NCBI GenBank assembly: GCA_020544305.1
Contig: CP058667.1
Location: 868,001 to 932,000 of the forward strand
DNA from: Staphylococcus taiwanensis
GTDB taxonomy: Bacteria; Bacillota; Bacilli; Staphylococcales; Staphylococcaceae
Direction: 5' to 3'
Length of the DNA stretch: 64,000 nucleotides
Part shown: positions 51,575 to 62,391 of the stretch, piece by piece
Numbering within the stretch: the stretch's first letter is position 1
Layout: the number at the start of each line of letters is the position of its first letter
Program-made: the position numbers and the translations under genes
The notes under the pieces: generated by a model
Databases searched by the model: none
What the model was told of the DNA's origin: nothing
The model's input: the letters and a program-made list of their open reading frames with translations, nothing else

Positions 51575-51907
51575 ATGGAAATATGTCCATATCTTGAAGA
51601 AACCTTTAAAATTGTTGGTAGAAGTTGGAACGGTTTAATCATAAATTATCTATCTCGATGCACTGATTATACTGCGCACTTTTCCGATATGAAAAGGGAT
51701 TTGAAGACAATTACCCCACGTGCATTAAGTATTAAACTAACTGATCTAGGCGAATGGGGTTTAGTTGAGAAAAAAGTGGTTTCAACAAGCCCAGTTTCAA
51801 TCATTTATGAATTAACTGATAAAGGTAAAGCATTGGCAGAAGCTTTAAAACCTATAGAAGAATGGGCTAGAAGTTACGTAACACTTGAAGAAGAAGTTAA
51901 ATCTTAA
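51575..51907 (+). CDS. HxlR-family winged-helix regulator
   Basis: The 110-residue dimeric DNA-binding protein has the HxlR domain over almost its whole length: CPYLEETFKIVGRSWNGLIINYL (with Cys4 in the usual N-terminal place), then FSDMKRDLKTITPRALSIKLTDL as recognition helix-turn-helix and YELTDKGKAL as wing. HxlR proteins often sense thiol stress or quinones through that cysteine. The aldehyde dehydrogenase gene 170 bases downstream could be a target, but a terminator separates them. The ATG lies 7 bases after GAGGTG; an in-frame GTG overlaps that site. Confidence 0.87.
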   Translation: MEICPYLEETFKIVGRSWNGLIINYLSRCTDYTAHFSDMKRDLKTITPRALSIKLTDLGEWGLVEKKVVSTSPVSIIYELTDKGKALAEALKPIEEWARSYVTLEEEVKS

Positions 51908-51914
51908 TGATATA

Positions 51915-51994
51915 AAAAGAGTTTTGTGCTTATTATGTATATTAAATTGCTATTTGCAATATTGATTACAAGCAAATAAGTGCAAAACTCTTTT
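51915..51994 (+). terminator. Long hairpin after the HxlR gene
   Basis: AAAGAGTTTTG.GCTTATT pairs with AATAAGTGCAAAACTCTTT (bulge allowed), and T-rich sequence follows. Confidence 0.78.
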
Positions 51995-52080
51995 GTTTTG
52001 TTGACGTAACATGATATGTTTAATCCTCGAAACAAAAAGGTAAATATATGACATAATGATTCTTAAGGAGTGAAGCATTG

Positions 52081-53508
52081 ATGAGAAATTATACTCAACA
52101 ATATATAAATGGCGAATGGATTGATAGTGAAAGTAATGAAACAATTGATGTAATCAATCCTGCAACTGAAGAAGTTATCGGTAAAGTAGCCAAAGGTAAC
52201 GAAAAAGATGTAGACAAAGCGGTAGAAGCTGCTAATGACGTATATTTAGAATTTCGCCATAGCTCAGTTAAAGAAAGAAAAGAATTGTTAGATAAAATCG
52301 TAGAAGAATATAAAAATAGAAAACAAGATATTGTTGAAGCAATTACAGATGAATTAGGTGCCCCACTAACAATTTCTGAAAATGTTCATTATCAAATGGG
52401 CCTAAATCATTTCCAAGAAGCAAGTAGAGCACTTGATACATTTGAATTCGATGAACGTCGTGGAGATGCTTTAGTTACTAAAGAAGCAATTGGTGTCGCT
52501 GGTTTAGTTACACCATGGAACTTCCCAACTAACCAAACATCACTTAAACTTGCAGCTGCATTTGCAGCAGGTAGCCCAGTGGTACTTAAACCATCTGAAG
52601 AAACACCATTTGCTGCAGTTATTCTTGCAGAAATTTTTGACAAAGTTGGTGTACCTAAAGGTGTATTCAATTTAGTTAATGGTGATGGTGAAGGTGTAGG
52701 TAATCCATTAAGTGAACACCCTAAAGTAAGAATGATGTCATTTACTGGTTCTGGACGCACTGGTTCTAAGATTATGGAAAAAGCATCAAAAGACTTTAAA
52801 AAAGTATCACTAGAATTAGGTGGTAAATCACCATACATCGTGTTAGATGACGTGGATGTTAAAGAAGCAGCTAAAGCTACTACTGGTAAGGTAGTTAATA
52901 ATACTGGTCAAGTTTGTACGGCTGGTACACGTATTTTAATTCCAGAAAGTAAAAAAGAAGAATTTTTAACTGCTTTAAAAGAAGAATTTAGCAACGTTAA
53001 AGTTGGTGATCCACGTGAAGAAGGTACACAAGTGGGACCAATTATTAGTAAAAAACAATTTGATACTGTTCAATCATATATTGATAAAGGTATCGAAGAA
53101 GGTGCTGAATTATTCTACGGTGGCCCTGGTAAGCCAGAAGGTTTAGACACTGGCTATTTCGCAAGACCAACCATCTTTATTAATGTCGATAATGATATGA
53201 CTATCGCACAAGAAGAGATTTTCGGACCAGTTGCATCAGTAATCACATATAATGATTTAGATGAAGCGATTCAAATTGCGAATGACACTAAATATGGCTT
53301 AGCTGGTTATGTGATTGGTAAAGATAAAGAAACACTTCAAAAAGTAGCGCGTTCAATTGAAGCTGGTCGAATTGAAATTAATGAAGCAGGTAATAAACCT
53401 GATTTACCATTTGGTGGTTATAAACAATCTGGTATTGGTCGTGAATGGGGCGATTACGGAATTGAAGAATTCTTAGAAGTTAAATCTATCGCAGGCTATT
53501 TTCTTTAA
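52081..53508 (+). CDS. Aldehyde dehydrogenase (NAD(P)-dependent)
   Basis: The 475-residue cytosolic enzyme oxidises an aldehyde to an acid. The general-base Glu sits in LELGGKSPY (near 247-255), the nucleophilic Cys in [10 protein letters not shown] (near 282-291) and the NAD-binding Asn in TPWNFP near 145-150. EEIFGPV near 378-384 is present. The substrate range is not readable; it resembles the AldA-type enzymes of S. aureus. The ATG follows AAGGAG with 10 bases; a TTG directly before it is an alternative. Terminator at 53539. Confidence 0.93.
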   Translation: MRNYTQQYINGEWIDSESNETIDVINPATEEVIGKVAKGNEKDVDKAVEAANDVYLEFRHSSVKERKELLDKIVEEYKNRKQDIVEAITDELGAPLTISENVHYQMGLNHFQEASRALDTFEFDERRGDALVTKEAIGVAGLVTPWNFPTNQTSLKLAAAFAAGSPVVLKPSEETPFAAVILAEIFDKVGVPKGVFNLVNGDGEGVGNPLSEHPKVRMMSFTGSGRTGSKIMEKASKDFKKVSLELGGKSPYIVLDDVDVKEAAKATTGKVVNNTGQVCTAGTRILIPESKKEEFLTALKEEFSNVKVGDPREEGTQVGPIISKKQFDTVQSYIDKGIEEGAELFYGGPGKPEGLDTGYFARPTIFINVDNDMTIAQEEIFGPVASVITYNDLDEAIQIANDTKYGLAGYVIGKDKETLQKVARSIEAGRIEINEAGNKPDLPFGGYKQSGIGREWGDYGIEEFLEVKSIAGYFL

Positions 53509-53538
53509 ATAATAAATTAATATATTACAGCATTAATA

Positions 53539-53580
53539 ACAGTACATGAAACTTTATTAGTTCCATGTGCTGTTTTATTT
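53539..53580 (+). terminator. Terminator of the aldehyde dehydrogenase gene
   Basis: ACAGTACATG pairs with CATGTGCTGT (one G-T) and is followed by a T-rich run. The gap to rho holds no gene. Confidence 0.8.
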
Positions 53581-53778
53581 TACGGAATTTAATAAAATCA
53601 TTTTGTATTTAAAATGAAAATTTGCTATATTAATTCTAGTATTTATGACTTAAGATATTCGAAAAATTGAGAAGTTTATTATGGCGTTTGGCATTTTTAA
53701 TATTGAAAACATGCTTAAATATCATATTTTACAATTAGAATTAAGTCTTTATAAAAATATAAGAAATGGGTGCAGTTT

Positions 53779-55095
53779 ATGCCTGAAAAAGAACGTACAT
53801 CTCCACAATATGAATCGTTTCATGAGTTATATAAGAACTACACAACAAAGGAATTAACACAAAAAGCAAAATCATTAAAGTTAACAAATTACAGTAAATT
53901 GAATAAAAGCGAACTAGTTTTAGCCATCATGGAAGCTCAAATGGAAAAAGATGGCAATTACTATATGGAAGGCGTCTTAGATGATATTCAACCTGATGGT
54001 TATGGATTCTTGAGAACAGTCAATTATTCAAAAGGTGAAAAAGATATTTATATTTCAGCAAGTCAAATACGACGTTTTGAAATTAAACGTGGTGACAAAG
54101 TTACTGGTAAAGTCCGTAAACCTAAAGATAATGAAAAATATTATGGTTTACTACAAGTAGATTTTGTAAATGATGAGAATGCTGAAGTAGTTAAAAAACG
54201 ACCTCACTTCCAAGCTTTAACACCTCTTTATCCTGAGGAAAGAATTATTTTAGAAACGGATCCCCAAAATTATTCAACACGTATTATGGATTTAGTTACT
54301 CCTATTGGTTTAGGCCAACGTGGATTAATTGTTGCTCCTCCAAAAGCCGGTAAAACTTCACTACTTAAAGAAATTGCGAATGCGATTAGTACTAATAAAC
54401 CTGATGCTAAATTGTTTATATTATTAGTAGGTGAACGTCCGGAAGAGGTAACTGATATTGAGCGATCAGTTGAATCTGCTGAAGTAGTACATTCAACATT
54501 TGATGAGCCCCCTCAACACCATGTTAAAGTAGCTGAATTATTACTTGAAAGAGCTAAGCGTCTAGTTGAAATTGGACAAGATGTTATTATTCTAATGGAC
54601 TCTATTACGCGTTTAGCACGTGCATATAACCTTGTTATTCCTCCAAGCGGTAGAACATTATCAGGTGGTTTAGATCCAGCATCATTACATAAACCTAAAG
54701 CATTCTTTGGTGCTGCACGTAATATTGAGGCAGGAGGAAGTTTAACAATATTAGCGACTGCTTTAGTTGAAACTGGCTCTAGAATGGATGATATGATTTA
54801 CGAAGAATTTAAAGGTACTGGCAATATGGAACTTCATCTAGATCGTAAGTTATCTGAACGTCGTATTTTCCCTGCGATTGATATCGGTAGAAGTTCAACA
54901 CGTAAAGAAGAATTGCTAATTAGTAAATCAGAACTCGAATCTTTATGGCAACTTAGAAATATGTTTACAGACTCAACTGATTTTACTGAAAGATTTATTA
55001 GAAAATTAAAACGCTCACAGAATAATAAAGAATTTTTCCAACAGTTACAAAAAGCAGCTGAAGAAAGCACAAAAACTGGTAAACCTATAATTTAA
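53779..55095 (+). CDS. rho: Transcription termination factor Rho
   Basis: The 438-residue hexameric RNA helicase ends transcription at C-rich unstructured RNA. The N-terminal part (about 1-55) is charged, and the cold-shock-like RNA-binding domain (about 60-130) has DGYGFLR and [13 protein letters not shown]. The ATPase has Walker [14 protein letters not shown] near 182-194 and the Walker B block [16 protein letters not shown] near 272-287. The final residues are typical. The ATG is used because an in-frame GTG three codons upstream overlaps the weak GGGTG site. rpmE2 follows, as usual. Confidence 0.96.
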   Translation: MPEKERTSPQYESFHELYKNYTTKELTQKAKSLKLTNYSKLNKSELVLAIMEAQMEKDGNYYMEGVLDDIQPDGYGFLRTVNYSKGEKDIYISASQIRRFEIKRGDKVTGKVRKPKDNEKYYGLLQVDFVNDENAEVVKKRPHFQALTPLYPEERIILETDPQNYSTRIMDLVTPIGLGQRGLIVAPPKAGKTSLLKEIANAISTNKPDAKLFILLVGERPEEVTDIERSVESAEVVHSTFDEPPQHHVKVAELLLERAKRLVEIGQDVIILMDSITRLARAYNLVIPPSGRTLSGGLDPASLHKPKAFFGAARNIEAGGSLTILATALVETGSRMDDMIYEEFKGTGNMELHLDRKLSERRIFPAIDIGRSSTRKEELLISKSELESLWQLRNMFTDSTDFTERFIRKLKRSQNNKEFFQQLQKAAEESTKTGKPII

Positions 55096-55212
55096 CGAAT
55101 GTTACTTTGAGGGTTGCGTTTTGAAGTAATAGCTATTATAATTATCAAGTATTGGGTAAAAACTCACAAATAACTCTGTTCCAGATGGTTCAGGGCAAAG
55201 GAGCTGAAAATA

Positions 55213-55473
55213 ATGAGACAAGGAATCCATCCTGATTACCACAAAGTTATCTTTTTAGATACAACAACTGACTTTAAATTCTTAAGTGGTTCAACAAAAA
55301 CATCTTCAGAAACTATGGAATGGGAAGATGGTAACGAATACCCAGTTATTCGTTTAGATATTTCTTCTGATTCACATCCATTCTACACTGGACGTCAAAA
55401 ATTCGCTGCGGCGGATGGTCGTGTGGAACGTTTCAACAAAAAGTTTGGTCTCAAATCAAACAACAACAACTAA
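55213..55473 (+). CDS. rpmE2: Ribosomal protein bL31, type B (zinc-independent)
   Basis: The 86-residue large-subunit protein lacks the CxxC zinc cysteines of type A L31 (no Cys at all) and has the extended C-terminal [11 protein letters not shown] end. It begins [19 protein letters not shown]. The zinc-free form saves zinc in many bacteria. Here it seems to be the only L31 in the window. The ribosome site GGAGC lies 8 bases upstream. The 117-base gap after rho holds no recognised element. Confidence 0.95.
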   Translation: MRQGIHPDYHKVIFLDTTTDFKFLSGSTKTSSETMEWEDGNEYPVIRLDISSDSHPFYTGRQKFAAADGRVERFNKKFGLKSNNNN

Positions 55474-55483
55474 TTGTAAGTTT

Positions 55484-55533
55484 AAACTGTCTGCCTAATC
55501 TATTTTATATAGAGTTAAGTAGACAGTTTTTTT
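55484..55533 (+). terminator. Terminator of rpmE2
   Basis: AAACTGTCT pairs with AGACAGTTT around a 28-base loop, followed by a T-run. Confidence 0.82.
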
Positions 55534-55652
55534 GATTTTTATGTTAGTTTAATAAGAAATGAATTTTAAGCTTGCTAAGTGTAACTTAAGGAATTGTCAT
55601 TGATAGGTCGGTTTCTATCGCTCTATGATGCTTAATTAGTGAGAATTAAAAC

Positions 55653-55665
55653 GATGATTATCATC
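55653..55665 (+). promoter_or_regulatory. Fur-core-like palindrome upstream of tdk
   Basis: GATGATTATCATC is a perfect 13-base palindrome containing ATGATTATCAT, the centre of the Fur consensus, also found in the dacA promoter. Outer positions match Fur poorly, so the regulator is uncertain. Confidence 0.35.
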
Positions 55666-55771
55666 TTTGTTTTTCGCAATTTCAGTTCCTTTATCATATA
55701 TATAGTAATTTATAATCATTAGAAATATGATATAATTAAGCGATTATGTTTTGAAAAAGGTGGAACTTAAA

Positions 55772-56371
55772 ATGTATGAAACTTACCATTCAGGTTGGAT
55801 TGAATGCATTACTGGGAGTATGTTTAGCGGTAAATCTGAAGAACTTATACGTCGATTACGTAGAGGTATTTATGCTAAACAGAAAGTAGTAGTGTTTAAA
55901 CCGGCTATCGATGATCGTTATCATAAGGAGAAGGTAGTATCTCATAATGGCAATGAACTAGAAGCAATTAATATATCAACTGCTAAAGATATATTAATTA
56001 ATGATTTATCTAAAGTTGATGTCATAGGAATCGATGAGATTCAATTTTTCGATAAAGAAATTGTAAATATAGTAGAGAAACTTGCGGAAAATGGTCATCG
56101 AGTTGTTGTAGCAGGTCTTGATATGGACTTTAGAGGTGAACCATTCGAACCCATGCCACAACTTATGGCGGTAAGTGAACATGTAACTAAACTACAGGCT
56201 GTTTGTGCAGTTTGTGGCTCATCTTCAAGCAGAACGCAACGTTTAATTAATGGACAACCTGCGAAAATAGATGATCCTATTATTTTAGTTGGAGCAAATG
56301 AAAGTTATGAGCCAAGATGTCGAGCGCATCACATCGTAGCGCCAAGTACGAACGACAAGGAGGAAATGTAG
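55772..56371 (+). CDS. tdk: Thymidine kinase
   Basis: The 199-residue cytosolic type II enzyme phosphorylates thymidine. P-loop GSMFSGKS is at residues 15-22, the Walker B-like DEIQFFD near 89-95, the lasso region near 120-150 and the zinc ribbon [13 protein letters not shown] with a later Cys-His pair (RCRAHH) are present. The ATG follows AAAGGTGGAAC; an in-frame codon 21 bases upstream has no site. Its TAG overlaps the GTG start of prfA by one base, so the two are coupled. Confidence 0.95.
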   Translation: MYETYHSGWIECITGSMFSGKSEELIRRLRRGIYAKQKVVVFKPAIDDRYHKEKVVSHNGNELEAINISTAKDILINDLSKVDVIGIDEIQFFDKEIVNIVEKLAENGHRVVVAGLDMDFRGEPFEPMPQLMAVSEHVTKLQAVCAVCGSSSSRTQRLINGQPAKIDDPIILVGANESYEPRCRAHHIVAPSTNDKEEM

Positions 56372-57447
56372 TGTTTGATCAATTAGATATCGTTGAAGAA
56401 AGATATGAACAATTAAATGAGATGTTAAGTGACCCAGAGGTCGTTAACGATTCAGATAAATTACGTAAATATTCAAAAGAACAAGCTGATTTACAAAAAA
56501 CTGTAGATGTTTATAGAGATTATAAAAGTAAAAAAGAAGAACTAGAAGAAATTGAAGAAATGTTAAGTGAAACGGATGATAAAGAAGAAGTTGAAATGTT
56601 AAAAGAGGAAGGCAATTCATTGAAAAATGCTATTCCTGAATTAGAAGAACAACTTAAATTCTTATTAATCCCTAAAGACCCTAATGATGATAAAGACGTT
56701 ATCGTCGAAATTAGAGCGGCAGCAGGTGGCGATGAAGCAGCAATTTTCGCAGGTGACTTATTAAGAATGTATACAAAGTATGCAGAATCACAAAAATTTA
56801 AAACAGAAATAGTAGAAGCGGCTGAAAGTGATCATGGTGGATACAAAGAAATTAGTTTTTCAGTATCTGGAAATGGTGCGTATAGTAAATTGAAATTTGA
56901 AAATGGTGCACATCGTGTTCAACGTGTACCTGAAACAGAATCAGGTGGACGTATTCATACCTCTACAGCTACTGTTGCGGTATTACCAGAAGTAGAAGAT
57001 GTCGAGATAGAAGTTCGTAACGAAGATTTGAAAATTGATACGTATCGTTCTAGTGGTGCAGGTGGTCAGCACGTCAATACAACGGATTCAGCTGTACGTA
57101 TTACACACTTGCCAACAGGTATTATTGCTACATCTTCAGAAAAATCTCAAATTCAGAACCGTGAAAAAGCATTAAAATTATTAAAAACACGTTTATATGA
57201 TATGAAATTACAAGAAGAACAACAGAAATATGCTGCACAACGTAAATCAGCTGTAGGTACAGGTGATCGTTCAGAACGTGTAAGAACATATAATTATCCA
57301 CAAAGTCGTGTAACAGATCATCGTATTGGTTTAACTTTACAGAAGTTAGATCAAATTATGGAAGGTAAATTAGATGAAATTATTGATGCATTAACTTTAT
57401 CTGAACAAACTGAGAAACTGAAAGAACTTAATAATGGTGAACTTTAA
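56371..57447 (+). CDS. prfA: Peptide chain release factor 1
   Basis: The 358-residue protein ends translation at UAA and UAG. The stop-codon-reading PxT motif is PET at 187-189, and the hydrolysis motif GGQ is at 231-233 ([10 protein letters not shown]). The start is GTG, 7 bases after AAGGAGG; using the upstream in-frame ATG would place 18 unrelated residues before the usual FDQLD start. It overlaps tdk by one base. prmC, which methylates this GGQ glutamine, overlaps its 3' end. Confidence 0.97.
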   Translation: MFDQLDIVEERYEQLNEMLSDPEVVNDSDKLRKYSKEQADLQKTVDVYRDYKSKKEELEEIEEMLSETDDKEEVEMLKEEGNSLKNAIPELEEQLKFLLIPKDPNDDKDVIVEIRAAAGGDEAAIFAGDLLRMYTKYAESQKFKTEIVEAAESDHGGYKEISFSVSGNGAYSKLKFENGAHRVQRVPETESGGRIHTSTATVAVLPEVEDVEIEVRNEDLKIDTYRSSGAGGQHVNTTDSAVRITHLPTGIIATSSEKSQIQNREKALKLLKTRLYDMKLQEEQQKYAAQRKSAVGTGDRSERVRTYNYPQSRVTDHRIGLTLQKLDQIMEGKLDEIIDALTLSEQTEKLKELNNGEL

Positions 57448-58270
57448 AGACAAGTTAAGTCAGGCGATAACTTTAACAACTGAAAAAGGGTACGAACAAT
57501 CACGTGCTGAGTGGTTAATGTTAGACTTGTTCAATTGGTCTAGAACTGATTACCTTATCCATATGTATGATGAAATGTCACAAGCAGAGGAAGCTAAATT
57601 TTCACTTGCGATGGAACGTATGTTATTAGGTGAACCCATTCAATATATTGTAGGGTTTCAATCGTTTTATGGTTATCAATTTCAAGTCAACGAACATTGC
57701 TTAATTCCACGACCAGAAACTGAGGAAGTAATGCTTCATTTTCTTGAATATGCTAAAAAAGATGGAACAATAGTAGACATAGGTACTGGCAGTGGGGTAT
57801 TAGCAGTAACATTAAAAAAGTTAAATTCCTCTTTCCGTGTATATGCAACTGACATTGTTCAAGAAACCTTAGATTTAGCGAATGATAATGCACATCAACT
57901 TAATGCTAATGTAGAATTTTTATTGGGTAGTGGCTTAAAACCTTTAATCAACAATAACGTTAAAGTAGATGGTTTAATTTCTAATCCACCGTATATTGAT
58001 TATGACGAAGTAAGTAATATGGATGATACAGTAGTTAAATATGAGCCGCATGTTGCACTATTTGCTAAAGATAAAGGTTATGCTATATATGAAATGATAC
58101 TCGATGATTTACCTCAAGTTTTAAATGATAATGCGTATGTCACATTTGAAATTGGTTATAACCAAGGCGATAGATTAAAAGAAATCATTTTAAATAAATA
58201 TCCTAATCTTGACGTAAAAGTGGTTCAAGATATTAACGGAAACGATAGAATTGTTTCGTTTAAATGGTGA
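57434..58270 (+). CDS. prmC: Release-factor glutamine methyltransferase PrmC
   Basis: The 278-residue cytosolic enzyme methylates the glutamine of the GGQ motif in release factors using SAM. A helical N-domain (about 1-75) precedes the Rossmann methyltransferase: [14 protein letters not shown] near 115-128 and the glutamine-binding motif SNPPYID near 181-187. The ATG lies inside the last codons of prfA (14-base overlap), so the enzyme and its substrate are translationally linked. Confidence 0.95.
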   Translation: MVNFKDKLSQAITLTTEKGYEQSRAEWLMLDLFNWSRTDYLIHMYDEMSQAEEAKFSLAMERMLLGEPIQYIVGFQSFYGYQFQVNEHCLIPRPETEEVMLHFLEYAKKDGTIVDIGTGSGVLAVTLKKLNSSFRVYATDIVQETLDLANDNAHQLNANVEFLLGSGLKPLINNNVKVDGLISNPPYIDYDEVSNMDDTVVKYEPHVALFAKDKGYAIYEMILDDLPQVLNDNAYVTFEIGYNQGDRLKEIILNKYPNLDVKVVQDINGNDRIVSFKW

Positions 58271-58275
58271 ACTGA

Positions 58276-58303
58276 GAAGTTACTGATCTGATAAAATTTA
58301 GAT
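58276..58303 (+). other. Hairpin inside the prfA-glyA run
   Basis: GAAGTTACT pairs with AGTAACTTC. The T-run is poor (TTCC follows), so it may be a weak attenuator or processing site rather than a full terminator. Confidence 0.45.
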
Positions 58304-58351
58304 GAGTAACTTCTTCCTATATTAAAAAGAAAAACGAAAGGAGCGAGTTTG

Positions 58352-59395
58352 ATGGAAACACATTTATGGGATATGCGTGATTATATACATTCACCATTAA
58401 CATTTCCTGATTTAAAAGAAATAAAAGCTATATACCAAAATGGTGGTCTAATTGCACTTCCCACGGAGACTGTATACGGACTTGGTGCTGATGCACGTAA
58501 TGAACAAGCAGTAACAAAAATCTATCAAGCTAAAGGACGACCTTCAGATAATCCATTAATTGTACATATTCATAGTTATGCACAATTATCGAACTTTGTG
58601 TCGGATGTACCTGCGGAAGCACAAAAATTGATGGATGCATTTTGGCCGGGACCAATCTCATTTATACTTCCTTTAAAAGAGGGGTACCTTTGTAAAAAAG
58701 TGACTGGCGGATTAAATTCAATAGCCGCAAGAATGCCAAGTCATCCAATTGGTCGTGCGATTCTACAATATGTTGATATACCTATTGCGGCACCTAGTGC
58801 AAACGTTAGTGGTCGTCCATCTCCAACTACGTTTCATCACGTATATAATGATTTAAATGGCAAAGTTGACGGTATTATTAATGGCGATCAAAGTGAAGAG
58901 GGCCTTGAAAGTACAGTCCTTGATTGTACACAATATCCATTTAAAATTGCTCGACCAGGTGCTATTACACAAGCGATGTTAAATGATATAGTTCCTAATA
59001 GTGTGATTCAATATAATTATAATTCAACAGATAGACCTATAGCACCAGGAATGAAATACAAACATTATTCTCCAGATACACCGATATCAATGATTAATGG
59101 TATTAAAAAACCTATTACCGAGGATAAAAATTGGGAAAAAGTAGCATTTATTTTACCAGAAAGTTTTAAAAAATTTGTGCCTAGTAGCGCACAGTTTATT
59201 TCATTATGTAATGATGAGTACGCAATTAAAGAAGCTAACCATAATCTATATCGCATTTTACATGATATTGATGAGAATCAGTCTATACAACAAGCGTATA
59301 TTTATGCTTTCGAGAATATAGAATCCTCAGAAGCAATCATGAATCGTATATCAAAAGCAACTGGCAATCAAATCGTTAGAGGTGAAGACTTGTGA
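58352..59395 (+). CDS. L-threonylcarbamoyladenylate synthase (Sua5/YwlC)
   Basis: The 347-residue enzyme activates threonine, bicarbonate and ATP to threonylcarbamoyl-AMP, the donor for the t6A tRNA modification next to the anticodon. The TsaC fold (about 20-200) has LIALPTETVYGLGADARN and KGRPSDNPLIVHI. The C-terminal Sua5 domain (about 240-347) begins PGMKYKHYSP. The ATG is 8 bases after AAAGGAG. The next gene starts inside its stop region (GTGA overlap), so the run continues without a break. Confidence 0.93.
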   Translation: METHLWDMRDYIHSPLTFPDLKEIKAIYQNGGLIALPTETVYGLGADARNEQAVTKIYQAKGRPSDNPLIVHIHSYAQLSNFVSDVPAEAQKLMDAFWPGPISFILPLKEGYLCKKVTGGLNSIAARMPSHPIGRAILQYVDIPIAAPSANVSGRPSPTTFHHVYNDLNGKVDGIINGDQSEEGLESTVLDCTQYPFKIARPGAITQAMLNDIVPNSVIQYNYNSTDRPIAPGMKYKHYSPDTPISMINGIKKPITEDKNWEKVAFILPESFKKFVPSSAQFISLCNDEYAIKEANHNLYRILHDIDENQSIQQAYIYAFENIESSEAIMNRISKATGNQIVRGEDL

Positions 59396-59799
59396 AAATA
59401 ACTTTTGTATGTACTGGAAACACATGCCGTAGTCCTATAGCAGAGAGTATTGCAAGACAATTATTACCTAATGATGACATTAACTCTAGAGGACTATTTG
59501 CAACTAATGGTCAAGCAATAACGCCAGAGTCATTAGAAGTCATTTTAGAAAATAATTTGCCTGAACCAACTTCAGCTCAACAATTTAACGAAGAAGATTT
59601 ACATAGCGATTTAATTTTAACTATGACAGACAATCATAAACTACAAATACAACAACAATATGGAAATCATGCACACATCTATCAATTAGGAGAATATGTT
59701 GGTATCGAGGGGGATATCGATGATCCTTTTGGAGGTAGTATAGATACTTACCGTCAAACCTTTAACCAACTTTACTATTTAATTGAAAAAATGAAATAG
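59392..59799 (+). CDS. ptpB: Protein-arginine phosphatase, LMW-PTP fold (YwlE/PtpB)
   Basis: The 135-residue cytosolic phosphatase has the P-loop VCTGNTCRSP with nucleophile Cys7 and Arg13, and the general acid Asp111 in DPFGG. Position 11 is Thr; in the family Thr here marks arginine phosphatases such as B. subtilis YwlE, while Ile marks tyrosine phosphatases. It should remove phosphate from arginine on proteins marked by the McsB kinase for ClpCP. The start is GTG overlapping the upstream stop by four bases. Confidence 0.88.
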   Translation: MKITFVCTGNTCRSPIAESIARQLLPNDDINSRGLFATNGQAITPESLEVILENNLPEPTSAQQFNEEDLHSDLILTMTDNHKLQIQQQYGNHAHIYQLGEYVGIEGDIDDPFGGSIDTYRQTFNQLYYLIEKMK

Positions 59800-59919
59800 G
59801 TTTCATAAAGCGAAATGTTATACAATTAGTATGTGTTACGCGCTAAATAAGTTATAATGAAGAAGTATAGCTAGTTTGCTATGCTTCTTTTTAAATATGT
59901 ATTTAAGGTGGAGATTTCA

Positions 59920-60444
59920 ATGCAAGAACTTACAATTTTACTTGAAGAATTGAAGGAACAATCATTTTTCAATAAAGGCGAGATCTGTATTATTGGATGT
60001 TCTACTTCTGAAGTCATTGGTCAAAAAATAGGATCTGTTGGTTCAATGGAGGTTGCAGAAGCTATTTTCACTTCCTTGATGAAGGTTCAACAAGAAACTG
60101 GCGTTTCATTTGCATTTCAAGGTTGTGAACATATCAACAGAGCAATTACGATTGAACGTGAAGATTTTAATCCGCTAACGATGGAAGAAGTGACAGTTGT
60201 ACCTGACGTTCATGCGGGTGGTAGTCTTGCTACTTATGCCTATCAACATATGAATGATCCCGTAGTGGTTGAACATATATCTGTTCCTAAAGGTATTGAT
60301 ATAGGTCAAACACTTATTGGAATGCATATTAAGCATGTTTGCGTACCGGTTAGAACTAGTGTTAAAAAAGTCGGAGAAGCGGTCGTTACGATAGCCACTT
60401 CTAGACCTAAAAAAATCGGTGGCGAACGAGCTAAATACGAATAA
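59920..60444 (+). CDS. TIGR01440/UPF0340 family protein (YwlG)
   Basis: The 174-residue cytosolic protein belongs to UPF0340 (YwlG in B. subtilis). Conserved stretches are [35 protein letters not shown] and [16 protein letters not shown]. No function is established. It lies between ywlE and glyA as in Bacillus. The ATG follows AAGGTGGAG; an in-frame ATG 39 bases upstream has no site. Confidence 0.88.
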   Translation: MQELTILLEELKEQSFFNKGEICIIGCSTSEVIGQKIGSVGSMEVAEAIFTSLMKVQQETGVSFAFQGCEHINRAITIEREDFNPLTMEEVTVVPDVHAGGSLATYAYQHMNDPVVVEHISVPKGIDIGQTLIGMHIKHVCVPVRTSVKKVGEAVVTIATSRPKKIGGERAKYE

Positions 60445-60470
60445 GTTGTAAAGTGAAGAGGGGGATTTTT

Positions 60471-61709
60471 ATGTCATATATCCAAAAGCAAGATAAAGTT
60501 GTCTATGAAGCGATTCAAAACGAATACAATAGACAGAATAATAACATTGAATTAATTGCATCTGAGAATTTTGTTTCTGAGGCTGTAATGGAAGCACAAG
60601 GTTCTGTAATGACGAATAAATATGCCGAAGGGTATCCTGGCCGTCGTTATTATGGTGGATGCGAATATGTAGATGTTACTGAAACGATTGCTATAGAACG
60701 TGCTAAGGCATTATTTGGTGCAGAGCATGTTAATGTACAACCACATTCAGGATCTCAAGCTAATATGGCCGTGTATTTAGTTGCACTTGAGATGGGCGAT
60801 ACAGTTTTAGGTATGAATTTAAGCCATGGCGGCCATTTAACACATGGTTCTCCTGTTAATTTCAGTGGTAAGTTTTATAATTTCGTTGATTATGGTGTTG
60901 ATAAAGACACTGAGAAGATTAATTATGATGAAGTTCGTGAATTGGCGCTTAAACACAAGCCTAAACTAATCGTTGCTGGAACATCGGCTTATTCTAGACA
61001 ACTTGATTTTAAAAAGTTCAGAGAAATTGCTGATGAAGTTGGTGCAAAGTTAATGGTAGATATGGCACATATCGCCGGCTTAGTAGCTACAGGTTTACAT
61101 CCAAACCCTGTAGAATATGCTGATTTCGTCACAACAACGACACATAAAACACTTAGAGGGCCACGTGGCGGCTTAATTCTTTGCAAAGAAAAGTATAAAA
61201 AGGATATAGACAAAACAATTTTCCCTGGTATTCAAGGTGGACCTTTAGAACATGTAATTGCAGCGAAAGCAGTTGCATTTGGTGAAGCATTGGAACAAGA
61301 TTTTAAAGCTTATCAAGAACAAGTGGTTAAAAACGCCAAAGTATTAGCTGAAACATTACAAGCAGAAGGGTTTAGAATCGTTTCAGGGGGTACAGACAAC
61401 CATTTATTATCAGTAGATGTCAAAAACTCTGTGAATGTAACTGGTAAAGAAGCAGAAGCGACATTAGATGAAATTGGCATTACTTGTAATAAGAACACAA
61501 TTCCTTTTGATCAAGAAAAACCATTCGTAACGAGTGGCATTAGATTAGGGACACCTGCAGCGACGACGCGCGGCTTTGATGAAGACGCATTTAAAGAAGT
61601 GGGTCAAATTATAAGTTTAGCATTGAAAAATCCTAAAGACGATTCGAAATTAAAAGAAGCAAGCGAGAGAGTAAGTAAATTAACAGCAAAATATCCGCTA
61701 TATGAATAA
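60471..61709 (+). CDS. glyA: Serine hydroxymethyltransferase GlyA
   Basis: The 412-residue PLP enzyme converts serine and tetrahydrofolate to glycine and methylene-tetrahydrofolate, the main one-carbon source for thymidylate and purines. The PLP lysine sits in [14 protein letters not shown] (near 222-235), and [15 protein letters not shown] and VDMAHIAGL are intact. The ATG follows GAAGAGGGGG; an ATG 18 bases upstream is not preceded by a site. Confidence 0.97.
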   Translation: MSYIQKQDKVVYEAIQNEYNRQNNNIELIASENFVSEAVMEAQGSVMTNKYAEGYPGRRYYGGCEYVDVTETIAIERAKALFGAEHVNVQPHSGSQANMAVYLVALEMGDTVLGMNLSHGGHLTHGSPVNFSGKFYNFVDYGVDKDTEKINYDEVRELALKHKPKLIVAGTSAYSRQLDFKKFREIADEVGAKLMVDMAHIAGLVATGLHPNPVEYADFVTTTTHKTLRGPRGGLILCKEKYKKDIDKTIFPGIQGGPLEHVIAAKAVAFGEALEQDFKAYQEQVVKNAKVLAETLQAEGFRIVSGGTDNHLLSVDVKNSVNVTGKEAEATLDEIGITCNKNTIPFDQEKPFVTSGIRLGTPAATTRGFDEDAFKEVGQIISLALKNPKDDSKLKEASERVSKLTAKYPLYE

Positions 61710-61739
61710 TTTGTTATATATAAACTGGAGGAAATAGAA

Positions 61740-62369
61740 ATGAGTAAAGTACATGTATTTGATCATCCATTAATTCAACATAAATTAAGCTATATCCGTG
61801 ATTTAAACACAGGAACTAAAGAATTTAGAGAACTTGTTGATGAAGTAGGTATGTTAATGGCATACGAAGTAACAAGAGATCTAGAACTTCAAGACGTTGA
61901 AATTAATACACCAGTTACTACAATGACAGCTAAACGATTAGCTGGTAAAAAATTAGCAGTAGTACCTATTCTTAGAGCAGGGTTAGGGATGACAGATGGT
62001 GTATTAAGCTTAGTACCAGCAGCACGTGTAGGTCATATAGGTTTATACCGCGATCCTGAGACATTAAAAGCAGTTGAGTATTTTGTTAAACTTCCACAAG
62101 ATATTGACGAAAGACAAATTATTGTGGTTGACCCTATGTTAGCGACGGGTGCATCTGCTATTGAAGCGATTAATTCTCTTAAAAAACGTGGTGCTAAAAA
62201 CATTAGATTTATGTGTCTAATTGCAGCTCCAGAGGGTGTAGAAAAAATGAAAGAAGCACATAGTGACGTCGATATCTATATCGCAGCTTTAGACGAAAAA
62301 CTTAATGAAAAAGCATATATCACACCAGGATTAGGAGACGCTGGAGATAGATTGTTTGGTACAAAATAG
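61740..62369 (+). CDS. upp: Uracil phosphoribosyltransferase Upp
   Basis: The 209-residue cytosolic enzyme joins uracil and PRPP to UMP. The PRPP loop [15 protein letters not shown] is near 130-144, and the uracil-binding end [12 protein letters not shown] is present. [10 protein letters not shown] near 75-84 is typical. The ATG follows CTGGAGG. Together with pdp (37 kb) it recovers uracil from nucleosides. Confidence 0.97.
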   Translation: MSKVHVFDHPLIQHKLSYIRDLNTGTKEFRELVDEVGMLMAYEVTRDLELQDVEINTPVTTMTAKRLAGKKLAVVPILRAGLGMTDGVLSLVPAARVGHIGLYRDPETLKAVEYFVKLPQDIDERQIIVVDPMLATGASAIEAINSLKKRGAKNIRFMCLIAAPEGVEKMKEAHSDVDIYIAALDEKLNEKAYITPGLGDAGDRLFGTK

Positions 62370-62391
62370 TATTTTTAGGAGTTATTAAGAT

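Noticed and set aside
55096-55212. An L31-type autoregulatory leader before rpmE2
   Set aside because: The gap is the right size, but I could not find the stems of a known L31 leader, so nothing is called.
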